A stretch of 64,000 nt of DNA from Acephala macrosclerotiorum (lineage: Eukaryota; Ascomycota; Leotiomycetes; Helotiales; Mollisiaceae), in the NCBI GenBank assembly GCA_014904845.1, contig MU119343.1, positions 65,202 through 129,201 of the forward strand. Direction: 5' to 3'. The translations under genes were made by a program, and so were the position numbers. The notes below the pieces were generated by a model. The model was not told the DNA's origin. It saw nothing but the letters and a program-made list of their open reading frames with translations, and ran no database searches. This document shows, in pieces, positions 20,940 through 31,562 of the stretch; position 1 is the stretch's first letter; each line of letters starts with the position of its first letter.

Positions 20940-21573
20940 AGTTCAAATCGTGTGATGGTGTTGTTGTGCGAGTGAGATTTTTGTTGTTGCAAGAAAGTAA
21001 GTGCGCGCAGCCAAAAAAATATTGGATTTATCTGGAAAGTGCGTCGCAAATGCACGAAAATTCGATTCATCTGGAAAGAGCGATGCAGATGAACAACGAA
21101 TCTCCCTAATCAAACCTCCGACCTCATCGCTCAAAAGTTCAGGATTTAATTGATTCAACTTCACAAATCTTGAACTCATCGACTTCATGGACGACTTGTA
21201 CTGATGATTCAAAGTGCTGATCAGGGAGCAGTCGACGTCTCGCAACCTTCGTATCTCGAAGGAAGCTTCATTCTGTTGAAATTCACAATCTGTGGATCTC
21301 GAGAGATAGCTTTCCAGACTCAACACACTGAATCTGGTTCATAATGGCGCTGCATTGCGACGCGCCGCGTTACGCTGGCGCTAATCTGAGTTTGGAGTCC
21401 TGGACCCTGGTCGTGGGGGATGGAGGTGTACCGTAACGCCGAAGTACAGTCTTCAACCAGCGTCTCGGTATCGTATCAGGTCGCCTCGTTGTCTTAGTGT
21501 ACAACTGGTTGTTTTTGAAAGGAGGAACAAGCAATACTCCGGGCATGTCGTTCTCGAACATACGAAGCCTAGG
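20940..21573. other. Intergenic between MFS transporter and regulator
   Basis: Promoter region of the minus-strand transporter and 3' flank of the regulator. No gene seen. Confidence 0.6.
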
Positions 21574-23367
21574 CTAGAGGAGGAGAACTTTCATGTCTAG
21601 ACTCGACATGATATCAGCCCAGTACCCTTCCTTAACTGGTAATGGATCTGTCGTTCGTCGCCTTCGCCAGCACTCTTCCAATACTTTGATGATATTCCAA
21701 CCAGGCCCGACAAAGATAGGTTTGACTCCGCTATCAGCAAGCATCCGCTTGAAGAGAGCTTCTTCCTCAGGCAGCGCCATGGAACCAGTTACCAAGACCG
21801 GCCAGTATAATGCACGTGCGATGATTGGTTCCGGTAGATGTCGCAGTAGTTCGACCGATTTCAGAACATTTCCACGAATCTCTGGCAACTCGGCTTGCGG
21901 TCCCGATACCACAACATGGAGGTAAGTAAGCGCCGATAGGGTGTATACTTCAGTAACATAGTCTGAATACACAGAAAGCGTTGCTCTACTGAGACCATAC
22001 AAAGATCGGAAGTCTGCTGATGGTGGTCGTCCTTTGGGTATGCCATCAAGCGCATGCATCAAATCTTTCTCGAGGGAGGTGGCTCGGGTAACTAGCTCGA
22101 TCATGCTAAGCTTCCCGGTGGCCTGCGAGTGCCTCTTCCATGCATCCAAAATCCCGATCTTCCCAACCAGGATCATTACCGCATTGTCGCATCCCATGAC
22201 TCTGTCGAGACGAATAGGAGGATCTTCTCCTCCTAGCAGGCGGTCGTGAATGTTTGCAAGATATGGACTTGATCCTGAAGAGACGGTGTTCATGAGGTCC
22301 ATCCAGCAGTATATGCTGACGAGGAACTTAACCGTGATCAGCTCCTCCACGGATAGCACATTACCGCCTTTGGTAGTCTCGAAAAGATGACTCCTACTGT
22401 TCGAAGAGCAAAGAATATCGATGAACCTGTCCACGACAGTTGAAGCTCCTCTCATATGGACTTGCCAATTTTCAGTGCCGCCTGCAAATCCCACGAAACC
22501 AACCATCTGCATGATGCAGACGAGAACTTTGATGTTCTCCTCGAGGCTCCCTGGCCCAGGCTGTTCGTTGAACACCGTTATGTACTGTTGAAGGTTCTGT
22601 AGAGCCGCTCCTAGCTGTGCGGAAGTGATGCCTTTGCTCTCATCCGAGACATTGGGATTCTCCAGAACCTCCATACAGTGGGCAGCTAAAGCTAGGCTCA
22701 TATAGTACAGCGGCGGGGTACGCAGGAGAAGCGAAAGGAGCCAACCACGACCTCCCTCGTTTGGAGCAGGGTTGTACATCTTGAACTGCATAGGAAAAAC
22801 GCAGTCCAGATAGTACATCAGCAGTGAGGCGTCTCGTTCCCTGATAACAGGCGCTTGGCGTTGATCGATATCTCCTGAAGAGTCGCTAGCTGGAGTCCGT
22901 CCTAAGCCATGAGAACCACTACCTCGGTACGTTCCAAGGGTCCCAGCTAGATCAACATTGAGGCCAAGCATCGAATTCAATAGCTGCCGGTCGCTATTGT
23001 TAGTGCCCGTTGGCAACGTGGTATTGGGTTCCAGATGGTTTCCCTGAGTTTGATGCCGAGGTCCATGGTGGGTCCCAGCCTCCTCTGTAGGGCTGACCCG
23101 CGGGGATAGTTCATGAATAGAGGCCGGTGGTTGACTGGCGATGGAACATCCATCTCGGCGTGTTGCGCTCTTAATATCCCGTCTGACCTCTGCCGATTTC
23201 GCTTTCTCTGCCTCGCCGCCGTCCATCCAAGCCGGACGACTGCCGTAAGCCTCGCATTTGATGCCGAGCTTCTCACACGTCTCGCACCCAGGGCGACGTT
23301 CGTCGCATTTCTTTCGTCGCAGGCGACAGGTCCAGCACCCACTTCTGCTGCGAGAGCCGCCTGCCAT
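21574..23367 (-). CDS. Zn2Cys6 transcription factor (597 aa)
   Basis: Start chosen at ATG 23367, ten residues before the first cysteine; the open frame extends further upstream but without another ATG. The DNA-binding domain at residues 11-38 has exact CX2CX6CX6CX2CX6C spacing (CWTCRLRRKKC ... CETCEKLGIKC), followed by the typical YGSRPAWMDGG linker seen in regulators with the Fungal_trans_2 type C-terminal domain. The rest is an alpha-helical regulatory domain including MYYLDCVFPMQFKMY. Intronless. Nuclear activator or repressor; the closest plausible target is the adjacent MFS transporter. Full-length and apparently intact. Confidence 0.9.
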   Translation of the reverse strand: MAGGSRSRSGCWTCRLRRKKCDERRPGCETCEKLGIKCEAYGSRPAWMDGGEAEKAKSAEVRRDIKSATRRDGCSIASQPPASIHELSPRVSPTEEAGTHHGPRHQTQGNHLEPNTTLPTGTNNSDRQLLNSMLGLNVDLAGTLGTYRGSGSHGLGRTPASDSSGDIDQRQAPVIRERDASLLMYYLDCVFPMQFKMYNPAPNEGGRGWLLSLLLRTPPLYYMSLALAAHCMEVLENPNVSDESKGITSAQLGAALQNLQQYITVFNEQPGPGSLEENIKVLVCIMQMVGFVGFAGGTENWQVHMRGASTVVDRFIDILCSSNSRSHLFETTKGGNVLSVEELITVKFLVSIYCWMDLMNTVSSGSSPYLANIHDRLLGGEDPPIRLDRVMGCDNAVMILVGKIGILDAWKRHSQATGKLSMIELVTRATSLEKDLMHALDGIPKGRPPSADFRSLYGLSRATLSVYSDYVTEVYTLSALTYLHVVVSGPQAELPEIRGNVLKSVELLRHLPEPIIARALYWPVLVTGSMALPEEEALFKRMLADSGVKPIFVGPGWNIIKVLEECWRRRRTTDPLPVKEGYWADIMSSLDMKVLLL

Positions 23368-23875
23368 GTATGGCGATAGGTGATAGGCGAGTGACTGGGT
23401 GTTGATGGAGGGAGAGGTCGTAATGATGTTGTAGTTTGCGAAACGCCGCGAGGCGCACAGCAAGCGCTAACCTTAACTGCTGAACGATTTTATTGGCTCG
23501 GTCATCTTGACCCATGATCGTGCATCCCCTTTCAACGAAGGATGATTTTTTAATGGATTAAAGTATATGGAGGCATTCTCCTTGCATCCAATGATGAGAA
23601 ACCAAAGATTTCGAGCTTCAATAGCGATCGCAGACTTTAACCCGCCCCAGCCACATTTGAATCCGATGGAGGACTTCCACGCCAAGGTTTCCACCCCGCC
23701 GTTGCACGAGGAAGTGAAACTTAAACCCGTGTTTGGAGCGGATGACCAATTCTCGGCATATATATCGCATCTTCAATTCCAAGACGCTTTCAATTTTCTT
23801 TTACATATTCCCCATATCTGACGATAAATAGGACTGGACAATTACCGTTCGGCTCTGATTCTTACAACCAGCAAA
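23368..23875. other. Intergenic
   Basis: Upstream region of the regulator. A short AT-type promoter-like TATATAT occurs near 23758-23765 ahead of the plus-strand pseudogene. No gene supported. Confidence 0.5.
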
Positions 23876-24180
23876 ATGTACTTCACTTCCAAACACGCAA
23901 CAATGGAAAAACTCTATCCCACCCAATTACACGTCCAATATCTAGATACCCTGGCTGATGGACTTGTTGCTGTATGTTGCCGGGATATCAAGATTCAAGA
24001 TAGGGGATGAGGTGTCCGTCATTCAAATTGACCTCAGCAGCCCTCAGTCAGCAACGATATCCGTGGTAGCACTTGTCACCATGGGAAAGATCTCAACCCT
24101 GAACCCGACTCCAAATCTTCTCGGACGGCAATCCGAACGAGAGAGCACACACTCATCAAGGCCTTGACGATGTGGACACG
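23876..24180 (+). pseudogene. Decayed partial copy of the downstream thioesterase-like gene
   Basis: Translated pieces match the intact gene 0.7 kb downstream. MYFTSKHATMEKLYP with LHVQYLDTLADG corresponds to RYFEAKYPTKNQPDP with IHVHIQYLNELPGG, and ATISVVALVTMGKIS corresponds to STISVLSLVTMGNLS. Several stops and frame changes separate the pieces, and the N-terminal exon and the C-terminal half are absent. This is a tandem-duplicate relic rather than an exon of the intact gene, whose own ATG and first exon lie at 24365. Confidence 0.75.
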
Positions 24181-24364
24181 TACTTGACCCTTGTCAGATG
24201 TAGGCCATCTCATTGGTCACTCCATTCAGGCTAGGGCATGTCCACGTGCAGTAAGCTGACAATACATAGCCTATAAGAACCTAATATTCAACAACTCCTC
24301 TCGAGAACCAGGCTTGAAATACCAGGACGCTCCTCACTGGGGGTTGAAATAAGCAGTTGCGGCT

Positions 24365-25433
24365 ATGGCAGATGCACACGTCTCTAACGCAATTGCTACT
24401 CCAAACTGGAAGCCACTGAGCTACACGCCCACGCCTTTGCGAGATGCTTTGCAGACTAAATCAGTGGAGGGGAGGGATGACCAATTTTCTGCCTTTTTAC
24501 CACGAGACTGGTGTACACCTGGTGAGTGGTAGATTTTCGGTCTTGATGGTGCATATACTGAGGGTTGATAGGGGTGAGCGGTCCAGTTGGCTTTGGAGGC
24601 TACTGCGCAGCTTTGATCTTGGCGTCGAGTCAAAGATACTTCGAAGCAAAATATCCAACGAAAAACCAACCAGATCCTATCCATGTCCACATACAGTACC
24701 TCAATGAGCTCCCAGGAGGTCCGATCACTGTCAAAATCCAAGACCTCAAGTTAGGATCCAAACAATCTGTAACCCAAGTTGAACTCCTGAAAGCCGAATC
24801 TTCAACAATCTCCGTTTTATCCCTGGTTACGATGGGCAATCTTTCAGCGAAGGGACATTCGATCACGACACCAGTATTTGAGGTGCCAGATATCAATGAA
24901 TGCCAAAGATGGGTAGATAGCATGTTCTTTCATCTCCAGCCAACGAGTGCGCAGTATCGGGCTTGGACCCCGAAGGGAGGTCCTAATCCGCTTTGGTCTC
25001 CGGATGTTGGCCAGAACAAAAGGGATATGTGGGTGAAAATCGATGATGAAGAGGAGAGTATGAGTGTGTTGCATCTTGGGGTTTTGGTTGACAATGTATG
25101 ATCTATCTCTTCATCCCTTCTGAGCCAAGTACTGAATTAGACCAGGTCCCTTCCCTCCCTCTCAACTACGAGAGGAGTGGTTTGATGGGAGGATCAAAGT
25201 GGGTTTTCCCCACGATATGTCTTAATATAGATATTCGCCGCGATCCCAAGGGTGAAGAGTTCTTGCTGCAACGGGCGGCGATGAATGAGTGTAGTAATGG
25301 AAGGTTTGATATGGAAGTCAAACTTATTGATGTCAAAGGGAGGTTGGTTGCTACAAGCACGCATTCGAACCTGATGCTTCCACGAGGAGGGCAGAAACAG
25401 ACGATGGCAAAGACTGGATCGGCCAGGCTTTGA
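24365..25433 (+). CDS. Acyl-CoA thioesterase-like protein, TesB-type double hotdog (322 aa)
   Basis: Exons 24365-24521, 24572-25095 and 25146-25433, with introns of 50 nt each (GTGAGT...GATAG and GTATGA...ACCAG); 969 nt closes to 322 aa. The N-terminal half contains GPVGFGGYCAA and HVHIQYLNELPGGP, the layout of the thioesterase-like superfamily with two hotdog repeats. The C-terminal half ends with the expected strand pattern (GRFDMEVKLIDVKGRLVATS). It likely hydrolyses or binds acyl-CoA esters; substrate unknown. Catalytic residues cannot be assigned by eye. A decayed duplicate lies just upstream on the same strand. Confidence 0.85.
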
Positions 25434-25513
25434 TATCAGATGATATATAGTAGGTATAACCATTATCAAACCATCATATAATCATCTGGTTTTAGAATCA
25501 AAGTTGCACTTCT

Positions 25514-25705
25514 TTTTCGAAATCTTAACAATTTATAAAAAGTCTTTTTATTAAAATCCTATTGAATTATAAGTTTATTTTTTTTTTAAATTTAATATAA
25601 AATAAAATAAATTATTTTTATTATTTTTATTTTTAAAAACAATTTAAAATAATAATTTATATATGTATAACGATATTTATATTTAATAAAAATAAAATAA
25701 AAACT
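25514..25705. repeat. AT-rich low-complexity tract
   Basis: Almost pure A/T sequence with runs of T and ATTTT/AAAAT repeats, sharply different from flanking DNA. It lies between the thioesterase gene and a tRNA-like box. It may be the tail of an old retroelement or a C-to-T mutated patch; no coding capacity. Confidence 0.6.
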
Positions 25706-25820
25706 ACGAAAGCACGCTTTTAAAGATTGTAAAGAGTACACACGTGAAATGCACGTGATTATTCCTAAGCTATGCATAAGGTCGAATAAGCAATGTTCGA
25801 CTAGTTTCGAACATTGAAGT

Positions 25821-25880
25821 GTTTTGGCTCAGCTGGCTAGTGCGATCCTTATTCTCCACACACGTTCAAAGATTTTTTTA
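25821..25880 (+). repeat. tRNA-derived (SINE-like) fragment, tentative
   Basis: TGGCTCAGCTGG at 25825-25836 fits the RNA polymerase III A-box consensus exactly, and ACGTTCAAAG at about 25861-25871 is a weak B-box. The cloverleaf arms do not pair into an intact tRNA. Together with the AT-rich tract 120 bp upstream this suggests a decayed SINE. No second copy was found in the window. Confidence 0.3.
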
Positions 25881-26109
25881 TACGGGATTATTAATACAGA
25901 ATATATTATCGCGAGGTATTGAATGAAATCTATCTTCAGCCCTTGATCCTATCAAAGGCTACTACTACCAGTAGCAAGAATTTAGAAAGAAAAAGAAATG
26001 TTAAGGGGTTCAAAGTATTAAAGTCTAAATGAATGTAAGATTCAATTTAAAATGTCTTCGAAGGGGTTCTTCTCTTTCAGATGAAGATTCGACATCCCCC
26101 AGGCCCATT

Positions 26110-28257
26110 TTAATTCCAAAAGAGCTGACACAATAACACGGTGTTTGGAGAGCCTTCAGGACTCGACTTAGGCATCATTGGCACCAATGTCAGGCGTCCA
26201 ATAGTAGCAAGCTCGCCATCTTGCAGTCTCTCGAGCATAACGGCCGTCTCTCCCTGGCTACGTCCAACTTCTTCCCAAGCCCGCCGCACCTCAGTCCTCG
26301 CAATTTGTAACTCTGCTTCCGCCTCTTCCACACGTTTCTTCAATCGGGTCCTGTTTCCAATTTCTACATTCAACTCGTGCTGGCTTGAGCCCAAATCTTC
26401 TTCAGCCTCTCTACATCGCTTTTCAAGCTTACCGATTTTTTCCCGTTCCTCTTCTAAAGTGGCTTCGATCATGGCCATCAACTCTTGTGATCGCTCCTGT
26501 TCGCCTCTTGTCTCAAAGAACCAGCGTTGGAATTTGCGCTCCGATGAGGCTCGGAGTCTTTGAAGTTCAACCACGGCATGAAAGAGATTCGCTCCAGCAG
26601 CTGAAAGGTCAGTAACCTGCCTGGCAAGCTGCTGTGCTATGGGTTCTCGGCTGACTTCGACCGAGTTCTCTTCCAAACGCCGAATCCAAAAGCTTGTCAA
26701 GCCTTCCCAATGTGCTGATAAAACTTCCCATCTCTCAAACGCATGAGGCATCCGGTGAACTTGTTCGATGCTTGCACTGTCCAGCTGACCAGGAGCCATT
26801 GTGTTTGATTCCTCCATCACCTTGTCCTTATCCTGCTGTCGTCGTGGTATGGTATTTGGCCTCCTCGTAGCTTGATTAGGGGGATCTGACGGTGGTAACT
26901 TCCCCCTATCGACGTCTTTTTGTTCTTCTACATTGACTTCGGGAGGACGAATATGCGTGACGAGGTGGCCATCATCTATTCTGACTGAAGGCTCCGGTGC
27001 GGCTGCACCTTCCGTTTGCGATTCTGCAGCAGCTTCCCTCCTGCTCCTATATTTTCCAATATTTTGAGCAACTTCATTTTCTGGTCCTTGCCTCGAAGCT
27101 TCTTCCTTTTCTTGCTTGGCTTTTCGTCTTGCTTCTCGTTCTCGCATAATATCGCGTGGTCCTTTGATGACTTTGACTGACGAAGAGTTTTGTTGATCTT
27201 CTCTCTTGAAATGTTCTTCCGGTGCCTTCTTCACTGCTGCTTGTTTCTGAACCACTTCCTTTGACACTTGCTTGTGCAGACGAGGCACGGATAATGGCTC
27301 AGGGGCGTCTGACAGCGCTTGATGATTCTTTGTCTCTTCAGCGTCAACTGGTACGATCAGTAGATCTAAATCATGATTGGGCCTCATTCCTTCAGAAGAA
27401 TTCAGTGTCTCCATAGTCGAGCTGACATCGACAAGAACAATGCCGAGGTCAATGAGGTCTTCGTCAATAGTGTGTTGATCTCTAGTGTCGAGCAGCGCTC
27501 TTCTCGTCCCGGCTGCCACTACCCTTCGGTATGCTTGCGAACTGGTGACTATGTTGTCGAACTCGAATTCTTTCTCGCTACCACAGGCTCGAGCCACATC
27601 CCCGAAGAGACTATCAACTTCGCCTGGTGTTTCGAAGATGGACCCCGCGACATGAACCTGAGGGAATAAACTTCGAAGAGAGTCGGCTCTGTTCGCTGTT
27701 TGCTTGATCATATCTTGGTTTTCGTTCAGCAAGCGATGAATATCCGTCAAAGATTTCCTAGTCAAAGGGTGTCAGTGATCTCGTTTTCCAGAAACAAACA
27801 TCAGATCTTACATCTGGAGCCCATTTAGGAGAAGTGCTATTGCGCCATACTGTCCTCGCAGCTGGTGCAGAAGTTCTTTGAATCTGTCATCCTTCCATCC
27901 AACTTCAACTCTATCGACAAGACTCATGCCATCCTCGCGAGCTAGTTTACCGACGAGGGTCCGGATCTCTTCCTCGAGACAGGATAAAGTAACAGCGCAT
28001 CCAGTGAGTGCAATGTCGACCGTAGAAAGGAGTTCATGATCCAGTAGTGCTTTGCTTGGTACGGAATCCGCATCACCTAGAAGAATCGCCTGAAGTTGCG
28101 ACAAGGAGAAGCTGATAGTCCTCGCCTCTGCACGCAATGAATTCACGACCTGAGAAGCACCCTTAAGCCTATCACACACTGTACATAAAGTCTTCGTGAT
28201 AGCAATGCAAATGGTAGTCAGACCTCCCACACTAGCAGCAATTGATAAAGGGTCCAT
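26110..28257 (-). CDS. PigL_N-type N-terminal domain protein with coiled coil (697 aa)
   Basis: Exon 1 is 28257-27812, exon 2 27757-26110, intron GTAAGA...CTTTGACTAG (54 nt); phases close to 697 aa. The N-terminus MDPLSIAASVGGLTT and the following helices (about residues 1-150) match the fungal domain called azaphilone pigment cluster protein L N-terminal (PigL_N), common at the start of fungal NLR/ankyrin-like and uncharacterised proteins. The middle is charged and low complexity (REARRKAKQEKEEASRQ). The C-terminal part, about 500-660, is a long coiled coil (EEEREKIGKLEKRCREAEED). No nucleotide-binding or repeat domain is visible. Function unknown; a signalling or scaffold role is inference. 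Confidence 0.85.
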
Positions 28258-28892
28258 GATTTCGTCGCAAAGTGATGCTGAAGTGATCCATCGCGAGGCA
28301 GAAGAGGAAGCGAATTAATCTTCATGTACTCGCTCTCACGTCCGCGGTTTCTTTTGCGGCCTACTTCACCTGCATCCTTCACCGAGCGCTGCATTGTTCA
28401 TTGGCATAGAGTTGTGGTGTGCCTCGTGTGCGCAGGTCGGCCAAGCATAGCCACCGCCACTAACACCCAGTTATAGCCTTCTCCGCCTCTACCTCCGCAT
28501 TCTCTAATAATTGATTCGCCTGTAACAAATACAGCTAAAACCTATTGCAGAAAACTTAATTTCATGTGCTTAGCCACAGTCAATAGAAACGAGGCTGTAA
28601 CACGTAGAGGTTCTCTTCATCAAAATCCCATCTGGTTAGGTGCTCCAATCTCAATTTCTCACCTCAGTCCCCAAGCCTACACCCATACCTCAGATACTCA
28701 AAGACACATTCCTAATCCTATTCAGCTCAAAGATCCCGCGACGTCTCCTCGATTGAGACTTCAGCTCCAACTAGAAAGCCCATTTTCGGATCTGCCCCAA
28801 GGCATTCCATCCTGCCGTGCTCCCCGGGAATCACTATGATCAATTCCGTAGCATTGTATACTTCTGCGCTTGCCCAAAAAGAACACCAGGTT
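28258..28892. other. Intergenic
   Basis: Upstream of the PigL_N-type gene. Only short unsupported ORFs. Confidence 0.5.
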
Positions 28893-29424
28893 TTATCGCT
28901 GCCGAACACCGAGTACTGTTTTGATTACGAAGTCGACGAGGTGTATATCCTTCATTCCTATCAACCCCGCTCTTGAGAATGCCCAGTGGTAGTTGCAGTC
29001 TGATGCAGTAATTGATTGTCGGAAGTGCTCGGTGCTTGGGATTTTTTTGAAATGGGTTGTCGAGGATGGCTCAGAGTAGTGAAGCGACTCATTATTGAGG
29101 TAGTTGTAGAGGATCGTTTGCATGCGCACAGCGAGGCTTGCATTCGGTGGTGAAGGGAAAACGTCAGAGCCTGAGGGAGCGAGATTGATATCCACTAGTT
29201 TGCAGAAGTCATCGTGTGGTTTGATGGGAAGTATCTGGCCTACTTGGGCCTTGACGATAGGATTTTATATGGAGATAAATTTGGACGAGATATCTTGGCG
29301 ACAGGAAGAGGGGTGAAATTGTAGAGATAAAGGAAGAACCACTCGCATAGAACCATCCTGGCGGAGGAGGAGGAAAAGTTTCATTGAAACGAGCGACACA
29401 TTGCTTCTTTGTCCTTGGATCCAT
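28893..29424 (-). CDS. Possible small gene, two blocks in different frames
   Basis: ATG 29424 opens MDPRTKKQCVARFNE with a PPPPPGWFYAS stretch. A second block (VDINLAPSGSDVFPS) follows an AACTAG acceptor and is open to a stop at 28893. Joining GCGAGTG to TGGATATC would be in phase and give about 128 aa, but the donor would be a poor GTTCTT and the intron about 170 nt. No known domain. Confidence 0.3.
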
Positions 29425-29542
29425 TTTTCTATTGTTTATTCTCAGAAATTAGCGTACTCAGCATAGCACTAGCTATAAAATTCGAACTTTGAAACTTGAG
29501 CTCTTTTCGATCCTCGCTGTGATATCATTGACCTCCTTCTAT

Positions 29543-30424
29543 CTAAGACGCGTAGAACCAATACCTATACGACAATTAGTATTTACATTCGGGATTGAGA
29601 GGTGACTTGACTTACTCAGCAGCATATTGAACCTCAAACGTAGCAGGCATTCCGGCACAAGTAGCAGGCAGCCCACCGCCAGCTGTGTTGACTCTATAGG
29701 CTTCCTCCAGATTGCCAGTAGCCCCAGCTCTTGATACCAGTTTGAGCCAAGCAACGGCACCATAGCTCTCGGAGTCCAGTCCTGTGGGCCCACTAGCAGG
29801 AGCCGCCACCGAGTTGTTCCTTGCAAAAGAGGCGAACCCCAAGTCCATCGCCGTTGTGTTAAGGTTGAATACGGGAGTCGAAGAATTGGAGAAGTAGTGG
29901 TGACCACTAATGGCGAGGTTAGTTGGTGAGAGTGTCGCTTGGTTGACGTCCGTGTGATTAAATTGTAATGCGACATTAGGCAAGATGGAAAGGAGGTCAG
30001 GGTAGGTTGCGGCCACGCATGATGCGTTATAGAGAGTTGCCACTGCGCCGAGAGAGACAGGTGCCGCAGTCTCGTTGGCCCCGCAGGAATAGTTTTGAGT
30101 TCCCCGTCCGATAGCTACGTGTTTCAAGGTAAGGCCGGCGGACGGAGGTGGTAGCGGGGTTGGAGCTTTGAAGTCATGTCAGCTAGATGGAATTGAAGCG
30201 TGAACCTTGAGTAACTTGCAAGCAATAGGCATCACGGCATTGTTCATATTGCACACAGGTGCTTGTGCCATATTCCTCTCATCTTGAACTCTCCGTCCCA
30301 GCAATTGAAAATAACCCGACAGAACCTTCATCTCCACGGGTCGCGCTGCAGCCGAAGTAGAATAGGTAGGGGCGGAGAGAGCAGTTGCGCACAGCACAGA
30401 GGCTACCCATATTGAAGAACGCAT
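29543..30424 (-). CDS. Secreted DUF3455 family protein (258 aa)
   Basis: Exon 1 is 30424-30220, exon 2 30165-29616, exon 3 29564-29543, totalling 777 nt. The first junction only keeps frame and family pattern if the intron begins GCAAGT (30219), a GC-AG intron, giving AVMPIA|SPTPLPPPSAGLTLK. The second intron is GTAAGT...GTATAG and yields the family's C-terminal EYWFYAS. The N-terminus (MRSSIWVASVLCATALSAP) is a signal peptide. DUF3455 features seen are LKHVAIGRGTQNYSC, GAVATLYNASC, GHHYFSNSSTPVFNL, YRVNTAGG and FEVQYAAE. Extracellular; function unknown. Confidence 0.88.
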
Positions 30425-31562
30425 ACTAAAGAGCCCAAGTAGAGGAGTATTAAAGAATCTTAGGGCGGAGGAAGAGGAGCATAGTGAGGGTCGAAGTATG
30501 AAAGGGAAGCACTGAACAGAATAGTAGACATATGATGTACAGTAGGGTCTCGAGAAAGTCATCCGACACCTTTCCTTGCCCCTCCAGCAGACTCAATCTC
30601 CACCGTGTCCCAGTCCAGTATTGGTTTTGATTTGCCCTCCCGCAGTCCCTGAGCTGGTCACAAAGGGGATATCTTGATGGCCAAGACTTCACGTTAGGAC
30701 AAGCTTCCCGCTAGTGGTCCCAGCAACGAGTGGTGTAGCTGCACCAGCATATTCTAGAAATGGGCCAAAGCGCTGTTAAGGTTGGAGTGCATTGCTGATA
30801 GGCCAATGCTTTGGGGGCTGGAAGTCCGAAGGATGAGCAAAGGTGACGCTCAAAATAGAAGAGCAGAAGCGAGATGCGGGGGGGACATTTGGTGGAAAGT
30901 AAGATTTCCGGGATGCGAGCGCTGCAAATATTCAATGCCGTGGGCCGTGGCCAAGAGATGCCACGGCCGCGAAGCATCGAATGAGAATTTGCGAATAGAT
31001 CGTATCGCTTCCGAATGCAATATTTCGGGTTGGTTATGAAACAAAATGTGAAAGGAGGGCGCATGGGAAAGCTTTTCAGCGGGAATTGCCATGGCATCAA
31101 GATCCCCAAAGAAATGGGGGATGTGAATTTAAACGTGATGGTTACGCCACGGCGGGCCAGATAATCCAATTGGCCGGGCCTAATGTCACCCGAAAGAAGG
31201 GAATGGCCCCCCATATGGCCCCGCGATTGGAAGGATCGTGGAGGCGACAGCACGGCTGCAGTATCACCTATATCACGACGTCGACTCGTCCAAGTCGCTG
31301 CAGTAGCCGCTTGAGAACGTGATAGCCAGAGCGGAACACGAGATGGGCAAATGTGCCTGGCGATCACTGTGCAGCCGGTGCCTGAATCACAGCGTCAAGG
31401 CAATGTCCGCAAAGATGGCTGTGATGCTTCGAGCTACATTTCTTCTTCTACCATCGCCGATTGCTAATTATAAGAGTAGCAGGAATAACCTTGAGGAGAT
31501 GCATCAAGCTACCATCATCCAGCTCCTTTACACTATTACAATCCTTGAGGACTCAACTCGTC
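30425..31562. other. Divergent intergenic region
   Basis: Shared upstream region of the DUF3455 gene (minus) and the beta-propeller gene (plus). A 218-codon minus-strand frame at 30711-31367 overlaps it but shows no domain or splice support and is taken as chance. Confidence 0.5.

Noticed and set aside
25821..25890. Possible functional tRNA gene
   Set aside because: Only the A-box is good; acceptor and T arms do not pair and the B-box is weak.
30711..31367. 218-codon minus-strand ORF in the divergent promoter region
   Set aside because: Non-ATG-independent support is lacking: no domain, no splice sites, biased composition, and it overlaps the upstream regions of two convincing genes.
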